From Cryptomeria japonica (taxonomy: Eukaryota; Streptophyta; Pinopsida; Cupressales; Cupressaceae), in NCBI RefSeq assembly GCF_030272615.1, contig NC_081414.1:809571069-809635068 (forward strand): a DNA stretch of 64,000 bases, written 5' to 3'. This document shows, piece by piece, positions 47,365-58,391 of this stretch. The position numbers and the translations under genes were made by a program. The first letter of the stretch is position 1. Every line of letters starts with the position of its first letter. The notes below the pieces were generated by a model. The model made no database searches. It saw nothing but the letters and a program-made list of their open reading frames with translations, and had not been told where the DNA came from.

Positions 47365-48501
47365 TGTTAGGCCCAATATGAAAAGCTAATGTACTGAGAG
47401 GGGAGGGGTGAATCAATACTTCAAAACTTTTCTTCAACAATATCTTTATTGTTATGCATAAACTGAATAGTGCAGTAACATAACATAAAGCTAAAACAAA
47501 TGAATAACAATCATACATGATTCACTGCATAACACTTATATTTTGGTTACACAGAAACTCTTGGTTAGAGAGAAAAACTATGGTGGGGATGGCACCCACA
47601 ACTTCACTATTGCAATAATGAAGGATGCTCGGTTAGAGCTACATGTTTAGCTATTTCTGATAGCTTACCCTGTTAGAAGTATCAAGATCTGTTAGATCTA
47701 CCTTGCTAAAGGATTTTACAACACTTAATCTAAATGTTGCACCTGGTTAGAGGCTTTCCAATTTATAGACTTGATTAGAGTCTTTTACCCTGTTAAAGGT
47801 TTCTCTATAACTCAAATTATTACAATGAAATCATTACAAATATCTGCAACTTTACATCTGAAATGTTATACCAGATTCTATATGCTCAAATAAGATTACC
47901 TTGCTTATAGCATACCTCCGTAACCCATATAGTAACTTGGTAAACCCTTCTATTTACTCTATTCTTTGACTGTTCTCTGAAAACCTTCTCGGTGACCTGT
48001 ATGTCTCTGTAACAGTCTTCATACACTCATGCACACACATGTTTAATCCTTAACTCATGCTGTATAAAATATCTCTTATGATGGTGATCCGTTCATTGCT
48101 TTGATCTTACAAACATGTTTTATCTAATGAATAACCATGCAAAATATTTCATTGGTTAGATGACCTTGAAATCATACACAATCTTTAAGTACAATTTCCA
48201 ATGTGATAACGGTTCTATGTACCTTGATCTTGTAACAAGTTTCCATATGTATGTCCAGGTTCAATGAATCTGGTAACACGTTTCACTCGGTGTATATCAA
48301 CTTGGTGTGTCATCTTTGCTGCTCGGTAGACATGAAAAGATACTCGGTAGACAGCTCGGTGCTTACTGGGCTCTGTGACTAGTTTCTTCTATTACCGATT
48401 GTGCTGTGCATACCGACTGAATATTTCAGTAGAGTTAACCGACTAGAGTATATAGAATAACTTTGAACATAAGACTAATGGAATCTTAGTAAGTAGTAAC
48501 A
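47365..48501 (-). repeat. Element C 3' LTR
   Basis: On the minus strand it begins TGTTACTACTTACTAAGATT and ends GGGCCTAACA. The block TGATTCACCCCTCCCCTCTC near its end matches the shared LTR block of the family. Confidence 0.92.
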
Positions 48502-48904
48502 ATCTCCCCTTTTGACTTTAGTTGAGATGTTTGACAAAAACTACTTTCAAAGTTATAACTCAAAAATCTATATACTTGCAAAATTTGACTAAACTGATAA
48601 TATATACATTTGTCAATGAAATAGTATATTTGGATATATTCCCCTTATCAATATACTATACAATACTCTGATTTTGCATGCTCGGTGATCAATGTTCTGT
48701 GTGCTACTCTTGTTCTGTGCTTACTGTTCTGTTCACTGTCCGGTATACTCTGCTCACTCTACTCGGTATACTCCTCTTGTATACTACACTCCTTTTGTTT
48801 GATACTATACTTTGAATACTATATCACTCCCCCTTTTTGACAAACATCAAAATTTAGTTACCATTTGGTGGTGGCAACTGGTCAAAAATGGATTTGTACT
48901 TTGT

Positions 48905-51900
48905 TCATGCTTCGGTGAGAGCGACAAAGAGGGCATTCTTTACACTGTCTATTAAAGAATTTTGTGCTTGAATATCAGCCAATAAACAAATTAAGCCATC
49001 TAATGTGCTTCCCTCTTGTGTAGTAGATAGGTGAGTGGCTCGGTTAATCTGTTCTTGGACGGAGGAAAGATGAGGAAGGAATAATGTCTGAAGTGTCATT
49101 ATGTCCATCCTTATCTTGTGTTCTTCATTTCTTAGGTCCAATTGTTGAGCCATGAGCTGTTGTAACCTTTTATAAAAATTCTGAACTGAATTGGGCTCAG
49201 AGGTCAACTTATTTGAGAGATCGATGATCTCTTTCTCAATTGCCTCAATTTTATTTTTGATGTCTTTAATGAATAAAGAAAATGTATAGAGTTTTTGAAA
49301 TAAATAAAGAATGTGCTTGAGTTGAGGGAACAACTCAGCAATAAATTTGACAAGTTTGACTTTGCCAATAGCTATAGCTTTCTATACCTCTTCTATCATC
49401 TTTGCAGTGAGCTCTTTGTCTTTTAGTTTGCTCAAATATTCAGATGCATCTACTCCAGATGTCTCTATCTGATTGAGAAGTTCATCCAGTTGAGTATGGA
49501 TGGCTGCATCAATTGACACTGTAGCTTCAGGTAACACATTTGATAATAGTGTCTTTACCTTTTGAAGTACTTTGTTTTTCTTTTGTATGGCCATTTTTTT
49601 TTCTTGTTCGGCCTTTTCTTTGCATAGTTCACCGAAATCAATGAGTGCTTGCCCTTTTAATTTTGATATGTCAACATTCGGCAACACTATTGGTTTTGAC
49701 AAATCAACTTTGAAACTATGCTTTTTCATTTTCTTTTCTTTACCTTTTACTGATTGAACTAGGACAATGGCTTGTGAGGCTTAATGACTCTCGACAGGTT
49801 GCTCGATAGAAGCAACACTTTGGTCGGTTACTTTAGCCTCTAAAGTGTCCTTTGGTGTCTTGATGCTTGTTGTCTCAGTTGCAACATTTGCAGTGCTAGA
49901 AGGATCCTGAGAGGTCTGTTCTTCGGCGGTCTGAGGAGTAGCTTCTCCTTTTGTAGACTTGTGACCTTCGGTGCCTAGATCTGTATCCTGAGGGGCTTTG
50001 ATTGAGATAGGTTGATTGATCGATGGATAAGGCTGAACTTGTTCCAAAACTGATTCACTAGATACAAGTTTTGCATATGCATTGCCTTCTATCATTTCCT
50101 GTTCTGGTGCCTCTGTATCCATGATATCTTCATCTATTTGAATGGTGTCAGCAAGGTCTTGCTCGGTGACATCAGGATCTTGCCCAGTGACATCAACTAT
50201 TTTAATTTCCACTTGCTCACCAGCATCCTTGATTCTAAAGATTTCCTGCCACTTTTCTTTTGTTGCATTCTCTACATCTAAGTAGAGTCCATTCATCAAT
50301 TTTAAAGCTCTTTGTTTGACTTGGAAATGTTTGTGGTAGTTTGTCAGATGTTCTTTGATTTCATCTATCGACATGTCTGGAAAGAGATGTAGCAAACTTC
50401 TTTCTCTCATTTGCATTTCCGTGTCCATTGCATATTTCCACCTGTTATCAATATGCTCATACAATTCTTTTGGAAGAGAATTAGCTACTTCCAATGGGAC
50501 CAGTCGGAATTTCAAAAGTGTGTAGATGACAACTTCTTCTATTTGTCTCTTTTTTGCATCATTTCTAGATTCATATTTAACAAATCTAAAGGATCCAAAT
50601 CCACCATATTCCTTCAGATTAGCACAAAAGTTTTCAACACTATGTACATTTTCCTTTGTACTTTTGTCAATCTAAAATTTGCTTGCATCCTCAGATTCGG
50701 TGTCACTAGACTCTTTTACCAAAATGAGTCTCCGAGTAGATTTCTTGTAAGTTTTTGTTACCTTGGGTGCGGCAACACTCTTTGTTTTCTTACTTGATGA
50801 AGTTGCATATGCTCTTGTGTTAGGTTTCTTAGCAAGAGGGGTCGGTGATACCTCTGATGTATCCTTCTTCTTTCTTTTCAACACTTTTCCCTTAGGCAAT
50901 TCAGGGCTTAGTGTTATAGCTGCCTCTTGGGCTTCAGATTCCTCTTCGGCAACTACTAGAGTGCCTTTGTTAGGTGTGGAGGAAGAATCTTCTCCAAATT
51001 TCTTTGTTAATGCCTTTATCATCTTTTTTGCCTTCCTTGTAGCTTTGGGTACTACAATGCTCATTTTTACTTTTTCCTTCACTTCTTCATATGTTCCATA
51101 CCTCAGCTCAGTAGCATGCCTTGGTAGTGTAAGAAATGCATCAATTTTCTATTGTGTGATGTCAAAATCAATCTCGTAACCCATAGGTGGCAAAGATTGA
51201 GTTCTTGGTTCCATAGCATTCACATAACAATAATCAGTGTCTACTTCAAAACATATATCATCTTTGTATTTCTCCACTAGCTTGGGTGGAATTCGGTACC
51301 TGTTATGCATTTTCTCCTGAAACTTACTGAAGTAATCATCCATAATATCATTAAAATTATCACCTAGCTTCTTGATGAAGTCATTGATTTGATGGGTGAT
51401 TGGTCAGTGTAGTTCCCAAACTACTTTACCAACTAATGGAAATAATTTTTCAAAATAGAAAAACATGCATACAAGTAGTGATCCAAACTTTAGTGTATTA
51501 GCCGAGTTGTTCTTCTTCGGCTTCCTTATTGTGTTCAGATTCTCAAACAAGTTTTTCAGCAACACCTCACATAAATCAATTTTCATTCCCTTTTTCACAA
51601 ATTTGTATGCTAAGTCTACTGCTGCACGGGGTACACTGTTTTCCCTTGCTGATTGGAAGAAACAGTAACCAATTACTCTAATGGCAAACTTTAATTCTGC
51701 ATTAGTGACATTGTTCAATTTCAGTCCTCTGCAATCTGATTCTACTCCGGTTAAACTGATCAATTCTTTCTGTGATATCATCTTCTGAGCTCGGACATGA
51801 TCATAAATAGGGTAACCGATGATCACATGAATGATTTCCTTGGTGATCTTAAATGGTTGCTCTTCTAACCACATGAAATCATCGTGAACTCTGCTCAGAA

Positions 51901-52225
51901 CAAACTTGACCCACTGGGGTTTGAACATAGGGGGATAGGTTAGGGCTTCAGTCAATCCCTTGATCTTAATGTGCTCATACTTGCTATCCAATTTACCATT
52001 TGTGCACAATTCATCATTTGTGTCTTTGATTTCTACATGACCGAGTTCTTCAACACGACATTTGGTGAAGAATCTCACATCTTCGACTAGTAGAACTTGA
52101 TCTAGGATGAGTGAAAATGCAGTTTTGTCATCCGGTTCAGATGCAATTTTGGGAGTCAAAGAGTATTTCAGTGAGGGCTTTTTGATGTTCTTGACAACAA
52201 CGGGATCTTGGATCTTAGGTGCCAT
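48905..52225 (-). pseudogene. Element C second gene (ORF2), 1,107 codons, five stops, no shift
   Basis: One minus-strand frame runs from MAPKIQDPVVVKNIKKPSLK to a TGA, broken only by TGA near 51403, TAG near 51148, TAG near 50671, TAA near 49781 and TAG near 49381. Each could come from one C-to-T change in CGA, CAG or CAA. The N-terminal region of about 270 residues has FVLSRVHDDFMWL, FKITKEIIHVIIGYP, IDLCEVLLKNLFENL and TLKFGSLLVCMFFYFE. A Lys-rich linker follows, then the middle block QIEEVVIYTLLKFRLVPLE and LPKELYEHIDNRW. An acidic Gln/Thr-rich region and C-terminal coiled coils complete it. There is no polymerase, protease or integrase motif. This copy best shows the full length of the family. 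Function is unknown. Confidence 0.78.
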
Positions 52226-52750
52226 TTGAAGATTTCAGATAAAAACTATCAAAAGATCCTTAGGGTTTGAAGATTTTCAAATGGCAGATGCTTCACTCTT
52301 AGCAGATAATGACAACTTGATAAGATCTGTAAACCAACTTAACAATGCAATGAGATTGATTTAAATACCTTGAATTTTGCTTTGTAGGAGGTTTGATCAC
52401 CTTTGAATCGCTTGCTCTGCTCTCTTGAAAACTTGGTGAGTGAAAAATGACCACATAAATGCTTTAAGTACACAATATACCTTATCGGGCTCCATGCAGG
52501 TTAGGTCAAAAACATTAAATGCACTCGGTTCCATTAAACTTTCTTTCCTTTTGCGCTTTAACCGAGTAACCAAACTTCCTTTATTTACCGACTTGACAGG
52601 CTTCCTGTACAATGCTCCAAAAGACTTTGATAGAATTTCAAACTTACTAATACATCTTAGCTATGCAGATTTTGAATTAAGTGCATAATAAAGTAGGAAC
52701 TGTTAAGATTTAATCTTTGAGAGAATGCAGTCCCTTCATACCTTTACTGA
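52226..52750. other. Spacer between the two genes of element C
   Basis: About 525 bp without a convincing frame. Equivalent spacers of about 0.3-0.4 kb occur in A, B and D, so each gene probably has its own start of translation, by splicing, an internal promoter or reinitiation. Confidence 0.5.
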
Positions 52751-54104
52751 TTAATTTGGAATAGGTGCACCTAACTCGGTAGGTAAGGTGCTTTCTTCAT
52801 TTGACACAATTTCCTTCTTTTTCCAAATCATCTTTAATTTTTCTTTTATTTCTTCAGTGTCTCCTCTAGGTTGATCTCTGCAATCTCCAGCCAAGTGTCC
52901 AACTTTGTGACAATGAAAACATGCCATACCCGGATTTCTCCATGATCTTCGGTTGTTCATCCCAAACCTTATAAAGCAGTTGGCACTTATATGTCCATAT
53001 CTTCCACAACATTCACACCATATCCTTGTATTGTAATCCCATGGTACTGCAGAATATTGTTGGTAAGGATCTGTGTGAGTTTGACAACCTCTAGTATTTG
53101 CTCGGTGTGCAGACCACATATAGTTCTAATTTCTTAAACCAACACTTCTCGGTACTATGTCCATATCTATTGCAGTTTTTACAAAACCCTTTGAATTTTT
53201 CATTCTTATAATTGTTAATAGACTTTGTCCTAAATTGGTTAAGTGTGTGACCATATTTATTGCAATTATAACAATAACCATTTGACTTAGTGACATTCGG
53301 TTGCTTACCTTTTCTGATTTGGCACATGTTGGCAGTATGACCTTGATTTCCACAATAGTTGCAAATAGGCTTCTTTCTTTTGATGTTTTTCTTGATTCCA
53401 GCTTGCTTTGATGATTCTCCTCTCTCGGTAGTATGAATTCCTTTCTCGGTAGAGTTTTTTCCTTTGTAACCGAGTCTTGCATCTTTGTTGGGTCGTCTTG
53501 TATTCAGTTGCTCATCCAACATCTTTGATGCTTCATATCTTTTCTTCAGTGATTCTTTGGATTTCTTCTCTGTTTCAAGTTCATTGGTCAACCTTGATAC
53601 TTCAAGTTTCAATGCTTGATTCTCATCATCTTTCATATTTGTTTCATGATGTGCATAACCTAGTTGATCTGATAGATTTTGTTGAATCCCAGTCAACCTT
53701 GTGATTTCATCATTGTTTTCAAATACTAATGCTTCAAGCTGTTGTTTCTCTCTTTCTAGATCTCTTACTTTATCCTTAGCTGTCCTTAATGCATCAAGAT
53801 TTTCAGTCATCTATGTGCTGAAATGTTCATGTTCTCTTTTCATTGCTTTTAGTTGATCAGCCAGTGCTTTGTTCTTTTCTTTCAATACTCTAATCATTTC
53901 TTCAGTCTCTTCAGATATACTGTTCTCAGATGATGTCTCAATTTGTTCCACTAACTCTTGAGAGTCCTGTAAATCATTAGATAATCTTCTTCTCACTTTC
54001 AAAGATTTTTGCATTTGTCTTTGCATGTCTGCAATCACTTGATTAGCATGATCTAACTCTTCTTGCAGATACATAATCCTCCGAGATTGTTTATAGCCTT
54101 CCAT
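52751..54104 (-). pseudogene. Element C first gene: coiled coil plus five zinc knuckles
   Basis: The minus-strand start MEGYKQSRRIMYLQEEL lies about 50 bases inside the primer site. A coiled coil of about 200 residues follows, broken by one TAG (53811-53813). Knuckles: CNYCGNQGHTANMC, CYNCNKYGHTLNQF (last Cys lost), CKNCNRYGHSTEKC, then after a one-base shift near 53110 CECCGRYGHISANC and CFHCHKVGHLAGDC. It ends LGAPIPN. Only one stop and one shift separate it from an open frame of about 450 codons. It is gag-like in layout, without a recognised capsid domain, and RNA binding is inferred from the knuckles. Confidence 0.82.
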
Positions 54105-54152
54105 TGATAAGATCTTTCTCTTTAGGCAGTTAAACCCTTTTCCAAGATTGAA

Positions 54153-54164
54153 GCTCTGATACCA
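54153..54164 (-). promoter_or_regulatory. Element C primer binding site (initiator-Met)
   Basis: The minus strand reads TGGTATCAGAGC two bases inside the 5' LTR, a perfect copia-type primer site. Confidence 0.92.
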
Positions 54165-54166
54165 AT

Positions 54167-55306
54167 TGTTAGGCCCAATATGGAAAGCTAATGTACTGAG
54201 AGGGGAGGGGTGAATCGGTACTTCAAAACTTTTCTTCAACAATATCTTTACTGTTATGCATAAACTGAATAGTGCAGTAACATAACATAAAGCTAAAACA
54301 AATGAATAACAATCATACATGATTCACTCCATAACACTTATATTTTGGTTACGCAGAAACTCTTGGTTAGAGAGAAAAACTGCGGTGGGGATGACACCCA
54401 CAACTTCACTACTGCAATAATAAAGGATGCTCAGTTAGAGCTACATGTTTAGGTATTTCTGATAGCTTACCCTATTAGGAGTATCAAGATCAGATTAAAT
54501 CTACCTTGCTAAAGGATTTTACAATACTTAATCTAAATGCTGCACCTAGTTAGAGGCTTTACAATTTATAGACTTGATTAGAGTCTTTTACCTTGTTAAA
54601 GGTTTCTCTATAACTCAAATTATTACAATGAAATCATTACAAATATTTGCAACTTTACATCTGAAATGTTATAGTAGATTCTATGTGCTCAAATAAGATT
54701 ACCTTGCTTATAGCATACCTCGGTAATCCATATAGTAACTCGGTAAACCCTTCTGTTTACTCTGTTCTTTGACTGTTCTCTGAAAACCTTCTCTATGACC
54801 TTTGTGTCTCTGTAACAGTCTTCATACACTCATGCACACACATGTTTAATCCTTAACTCATGTTGTACAAAAAGATCTCTTATGACGGTGATCCATTCAT
54901 TGCTTCGATCTTACAACCATGTTTTATCGAATGAATAACCATGCAAAATATTTCATTGGTTAGATGACCTCGAAATCATACACAATCTTTAAGTGCAATT
55001 TCCAATGTGATAATGGTTCTATGTACCTTGATCTTGTAACACATTTTCATATGTATGTCCAGGTTCAATGAATCTGGTAACACATTTCACTCGGTGTATA
55101 TCAACTTGGTGTGTCATCTTTGCTGCTCGGTAGACATGAAAAGATACTCGGTAGATAGCTCGGTGCTTACTGGGCTCTGTGACTAGTTTCTTCTATTACC
55201 AACTGCGCTATGCATACCGACTGAATATTTCGGTAGAGTTAACCGACTAGAGTACATAGAATAACTTTGAACATAAGACTAATGGCAATCTTAGTAAGTA
55301 GTAACA
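54167..55306 (-). repeat. Element C 5' LTR
   Basis: 1,140 bp with the same ends as the 3' LTR and few differences, indicating a relatively recent insertion. Confidence 0.92.
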
Positions 55307-55434
55307 AATACCCACTTTTGGATAAGAAGAATCACGACCACCAGATCAAATTTCTATGGAGAGTTTCCATCAATGACAACCGTATACCAAAAATAAGTCA
55401 CCAGAAATCACCGGATGAGTGTCAATTGCCAACA
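55307..55434 (-). repeat. Element B 5' LTR, last piece
   Basis: This continues the B LTR after element C (ACCCACTTTTGGATAAGAAG) and ends GTCAATTGCCAACA. Piece 3 of the old gypsy pol begins just after the ATAGC duplication. Confidence 0.85.
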
Positions 55435-55439
55435 ATAGC

Positions 55440-55793
55440 CTCCTTTAATCTATGAAATGTTGCTTTAGCTAACTTATTTTATTGAAATGAATTCTTCTTC
55501 AATAGAGTTGTGAGTGGTGTTGCTATACTTGACCAGAGTTCTTCATAAATATTTTGTAGTACCTTGTCAACCCCTCAAATAACTTTATAATTTCTAGAGA
55601 AGGTCATTCCAAAATAGGCTTAATTTTGTTAGGATCCACCTTTATTCCTTCATGTTAAATTGTGTATCCCAAGCACTCTACCACCTTGAGACCAAAAGTG
55701 CACTTAGAAGACTTAGAATATAGCCGATAATCTTGGAGAGCATGTAGTACTATATCAACATGATAAATGTTCCTCCCATGTTTTGCTATAAAT
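55440..55793 (-). pseudogene. Old Ty3/gypsy reverse transcriptase, piece 3 of 3
   Basis: The minus strand reads IYSKTWEEHLSHVDIVLHAL, then SSKCTFGLKVVECLGYTI and HEGIKVDPNKIKPILE, then LFEGLTRYYKIFMKN. This is the region following the YVDD box of a gypsy RT. It joins piece 2 across element B. The YVDD part would lie beyond element D, outside the window. Stops make it inactive. Confidence 0.82.
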
Positions 55794-56696
55794 TGTTGGA
55801 ATACAATAAACCCAAGAACACTTAGAGGGGGGGGGGTTGTGAATCAGTGTTCTGCTAGTAACACAAGATTTTAACCTTTTATAACATATGCATATAAACC
55901 AGTAAATGAAAAAATATATAACATGAACCAAATAAACCAGCCACATGAATGAACACCATAACACACAAAATTTATACGTGGAAAACCTCAAAGAGGAAAA
56001 ACCATGGTGGGATTTGTGAGCCACAATATCAATTCACTGGCCATATGAAAGATATTGCATAACATGGGGGCCTGCACATGGAGGAAGGCACACTGCTCAA
56101 CACAAAAGAGTCTCACTAACTACAAGATTCTGCTGAAATAAAACAGTAATGGTGAACTCACAAAATGCATCTGTAATGCCAAAAAGAGTTCCGATTAAAT
56201 CTGTGTTTTGTATCGATTCATAAACCCCGAACCTTCTATCGGTATCTCCTCTTCCTCCAAGAATGCTTTTAAAACTACCTACTGATCATAACATGATATT
56301 ACATTTGCATACAAATGATCTATATACATATCCTTCACATCACATAGTTCTGCTATTATTCTCCTATATCACTCTTCCTTAAAATGACCTAACAGACAGA
56401 CTTATATACCCTTACAAACAATATGCCTTATGTCGGCTTACAATACAAAAGATATACAATGTCGACCCAATACAATAATTACAAAATGATTTTACAATAG
56501 AATCTTTTGGATCCAGACTGATGTTAACTTCATTGAAATGTTGGATGTCGGTGTTGGTGTCAGTGTTGGTGATGACCTTGAATACTCAATGTCAGTATCT
56601 GTCGGTGTATGCCTCCAAGTGTCGGTATATGCCTTCAATAGAATCTTGTTGCCATCAATGACAACATATGATTCCAATGAGTGTCAATTGCCAACA
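55794..56696 (-). repeat. Element D 3' LTR
   Basis: 903 bp; on the minus strand it starts TGTTGGCAATTGACACTCAT and ends TATTGTATTCCAACA. It has the shared block GATTCACAACCCCCCCCCTC. Confidence 0.85.
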
Positions 56697-56729
56697 ATCT
56701 CCCCCTTTGGCATTGATGGCAACACTCAT
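56677..56729 (-). other. Two-part hairpin around the polypurine tract of element D
   Basis: Outer arms ATGAGTGT and ACACTCAT (8 bp, perfect) and inner arms TGCCAA and TTGGCA (6 bp) enclose the polypurine tract (minus strand AAAGGGGGAGAT, 56697-56708). The LTR edge lies inside the fold. B and A have the same arrangement. Confidence 0.6.
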
Positions 56730-56921
56730 GTGAAAAATGGATTCCCTGCCAGTTCAACTGAAAAATGAATCATGCTCCCTTTGAGCTGATTGACCCTGTC
56801 AGCAATATATTCTACCTATCCTCCGCTTAGGATTACATACATATTTTTCACATACATATACTCCCTCTTTGGCATCAATGTCAAAGACTGGTGAAAGAAT
56901 TAAAGAATAATTATAGATACT

Positions 56922-58391
56922 TTACCAAAGCTTGACCAATCTCAAAATTTCTGGGTAAGCTTTATCTAGCAACTGTACATAGGTATCCCAACCAGTTTTG
57001 AATGTCTCAAATATGGATACAAGTCCACTCAGTAAATGTGCTAGTGTTTCTTTCTCAGTGACTTCTATCGGTGTTGGTTTTGCAAGCATATCCATACATC
57101 CTCTCTTATGTACACCGAGTGAATACAATCTTGGACTCACCAAACCTCTAAGACTCCTTGCTCTCTGAATGATCTTGTCTCTTTCCTTTTCAAAAGAAAA
57201 AACTTAGTTCTCCAAGGTCAAAATTTGTCCATCAATGGAAGTTGTAAGTGAAGTTAGTCCATCAAAAGAATTAACAATATTAGCTATCTTTTCATGTAAT
57301 TCCTTTAACCTATGATTTACATTAGCTGTAAGAATTTTTATATTACAACAGACCCTGTAGATGTTAGTACATTGTTTCAAAGAATTTTCAATGAGTACAA
57401 GTTTCTCTTCAACCTTCTTCTTCTCTGTCTCAATAATTTGGTCAAAAGTTGCTTTCTTGGCCATAGTAAATCTTTCAAGTGCTTTCTTATCTAAAATCTA
57501 CTGCAATGACTGAAAGTTTTTAGATATGTGTTTTGTTAATACCTTAAGCTTGGTGGAAGGGCTTGATTCATTTTCAATCATACAATCAGGAATCAATCTA
57601 TGCAAAACTGTTATTGATTGATCTATTATTCCTTTGTCTACATATCCCTCCTTCATTATCTTTTGAGTAGCCATCATCATTAGCTTTGTGGGACTCATCT
57701 CTATAATTGTTTTCTTCTCAACTTGAGATGTGTCAATTGCCAAAGATTTTGCAAGGGAAACAACTGCCGGTTCAGTCTCCTTTTCCTTATCTTCTTTATC
57801 CTCTGCTGGTGAATCTCTTTTCTCCTCCTCTAATGCTTTGGTAGCTTTGCCACTTGGTGCTGTATCAGTTACTGGTGGTGGATTATTGTCCACAATATTA
57901 TCTGTAACCTGTACAATATCTATATTATCTTGCCTAGACTGCACAAATGTAGTCTTTGTCGGTTTAGTCTGTACACTCTCATTAGATTTGGGTTCAACTG
58001 TCGGTTCACTCAAAATTTGAACCGAACTTCCCAAAATTCCTTTCCCTTTAAATTTGTATGGAATGGTGGGAGCTGTTGCCTTAGCAAATTCTTCTTGAGA
58101 GGTGAAAAAATCAGGATTCTTTTGGAAGAATTTGGTCCAACCATCTCCGGTCTCATTTACTATCTCATTTACTCTACCCAACATTAGGCATATTTGCTAG
58201 TTTTTGCTGCTAAAGACTGTTCTATTAGCAATATCAATACATCTTTACATTTCTTCATTATTTATAGAGCCACACATATTCAAAAGTTCAACTTCTTTGA
58301 TTTTCCTATCCCTTCTAATTGCATCTAATCTCCTTGCATCTAACTTATCGTACAATGATAAAGGAATTTCTTTCAAAATCTCTACCAAAGC
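56922..58391 (-). pseudogene. Element D ORF2, C-terminal part
   Basis: On the minus strand this piece starts right at the solo-LTR insertion with VEILKEIPLSLYDKLDARRL, the middle block of the family. It continues through an open stretch (58184-57498) rich in Glu, Thr and Lys, and ends in coiled coils (57464-57204) and KAYPEILRLVKLW. Stops near 58187, 57495 and 57202 interrupt it. It pairs with 61015-62494 and 62829-63072. Confidence 0.7.

Larger units (their letters stand above)
47365..55306 (-). mobile_element. Element C: two-gene non-autonomous LTR element, best preserved
   Basis: LTRs of 1,137 bp (47365-48501) and 1,140 bp (54167-55306) are nearly identical by eye. Target duplications AATAT (47360-47364) and AATAC (55307-55311) match at four of five bases. 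The polypurine tract (minus strand AAAAGGGGAGAT, 48502-48513) and the initiator-Met primer site are intact. It carries the zinc-knuckle gene and the long ORF2, with no pol. Its LTRs are unlike those of A, B and D apart from the C-rich block near the LTR 3' end, but its proteins are homologous. It inserted in the 5' LTR of element B. Confidence 0.92.
27721..55434 (-). mobile_element. Element B: two-gene LTR element (-), split by the Tat element and element C
   Basis: On the minus strand the 3' LTR is 27721-28690. The interior is 28691-33808. The 5' LTR begins at 33809, is cut at 34437 by the Tat element, resumes at 47156, is cut again at 47364 by element C, and ends at 55434 after resuming at 55307. 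Target duplications ATAAC (27716-27720) and ATAGC (55435-55439) match at four of five bases. The initiator-Met primer site and polypurine tract are clear. It carries the zinc-knuckle gene and the second gene and no pol. It sits in the same old gypsy pol gene as A and D. Confidence 0.88.

Noticed and set aside
55755-56024. 89-codon minus-strand open frame
   Set aside because: It spans the edge between the old gypsy pol and the element D LTR, so it cannot be a real gene.
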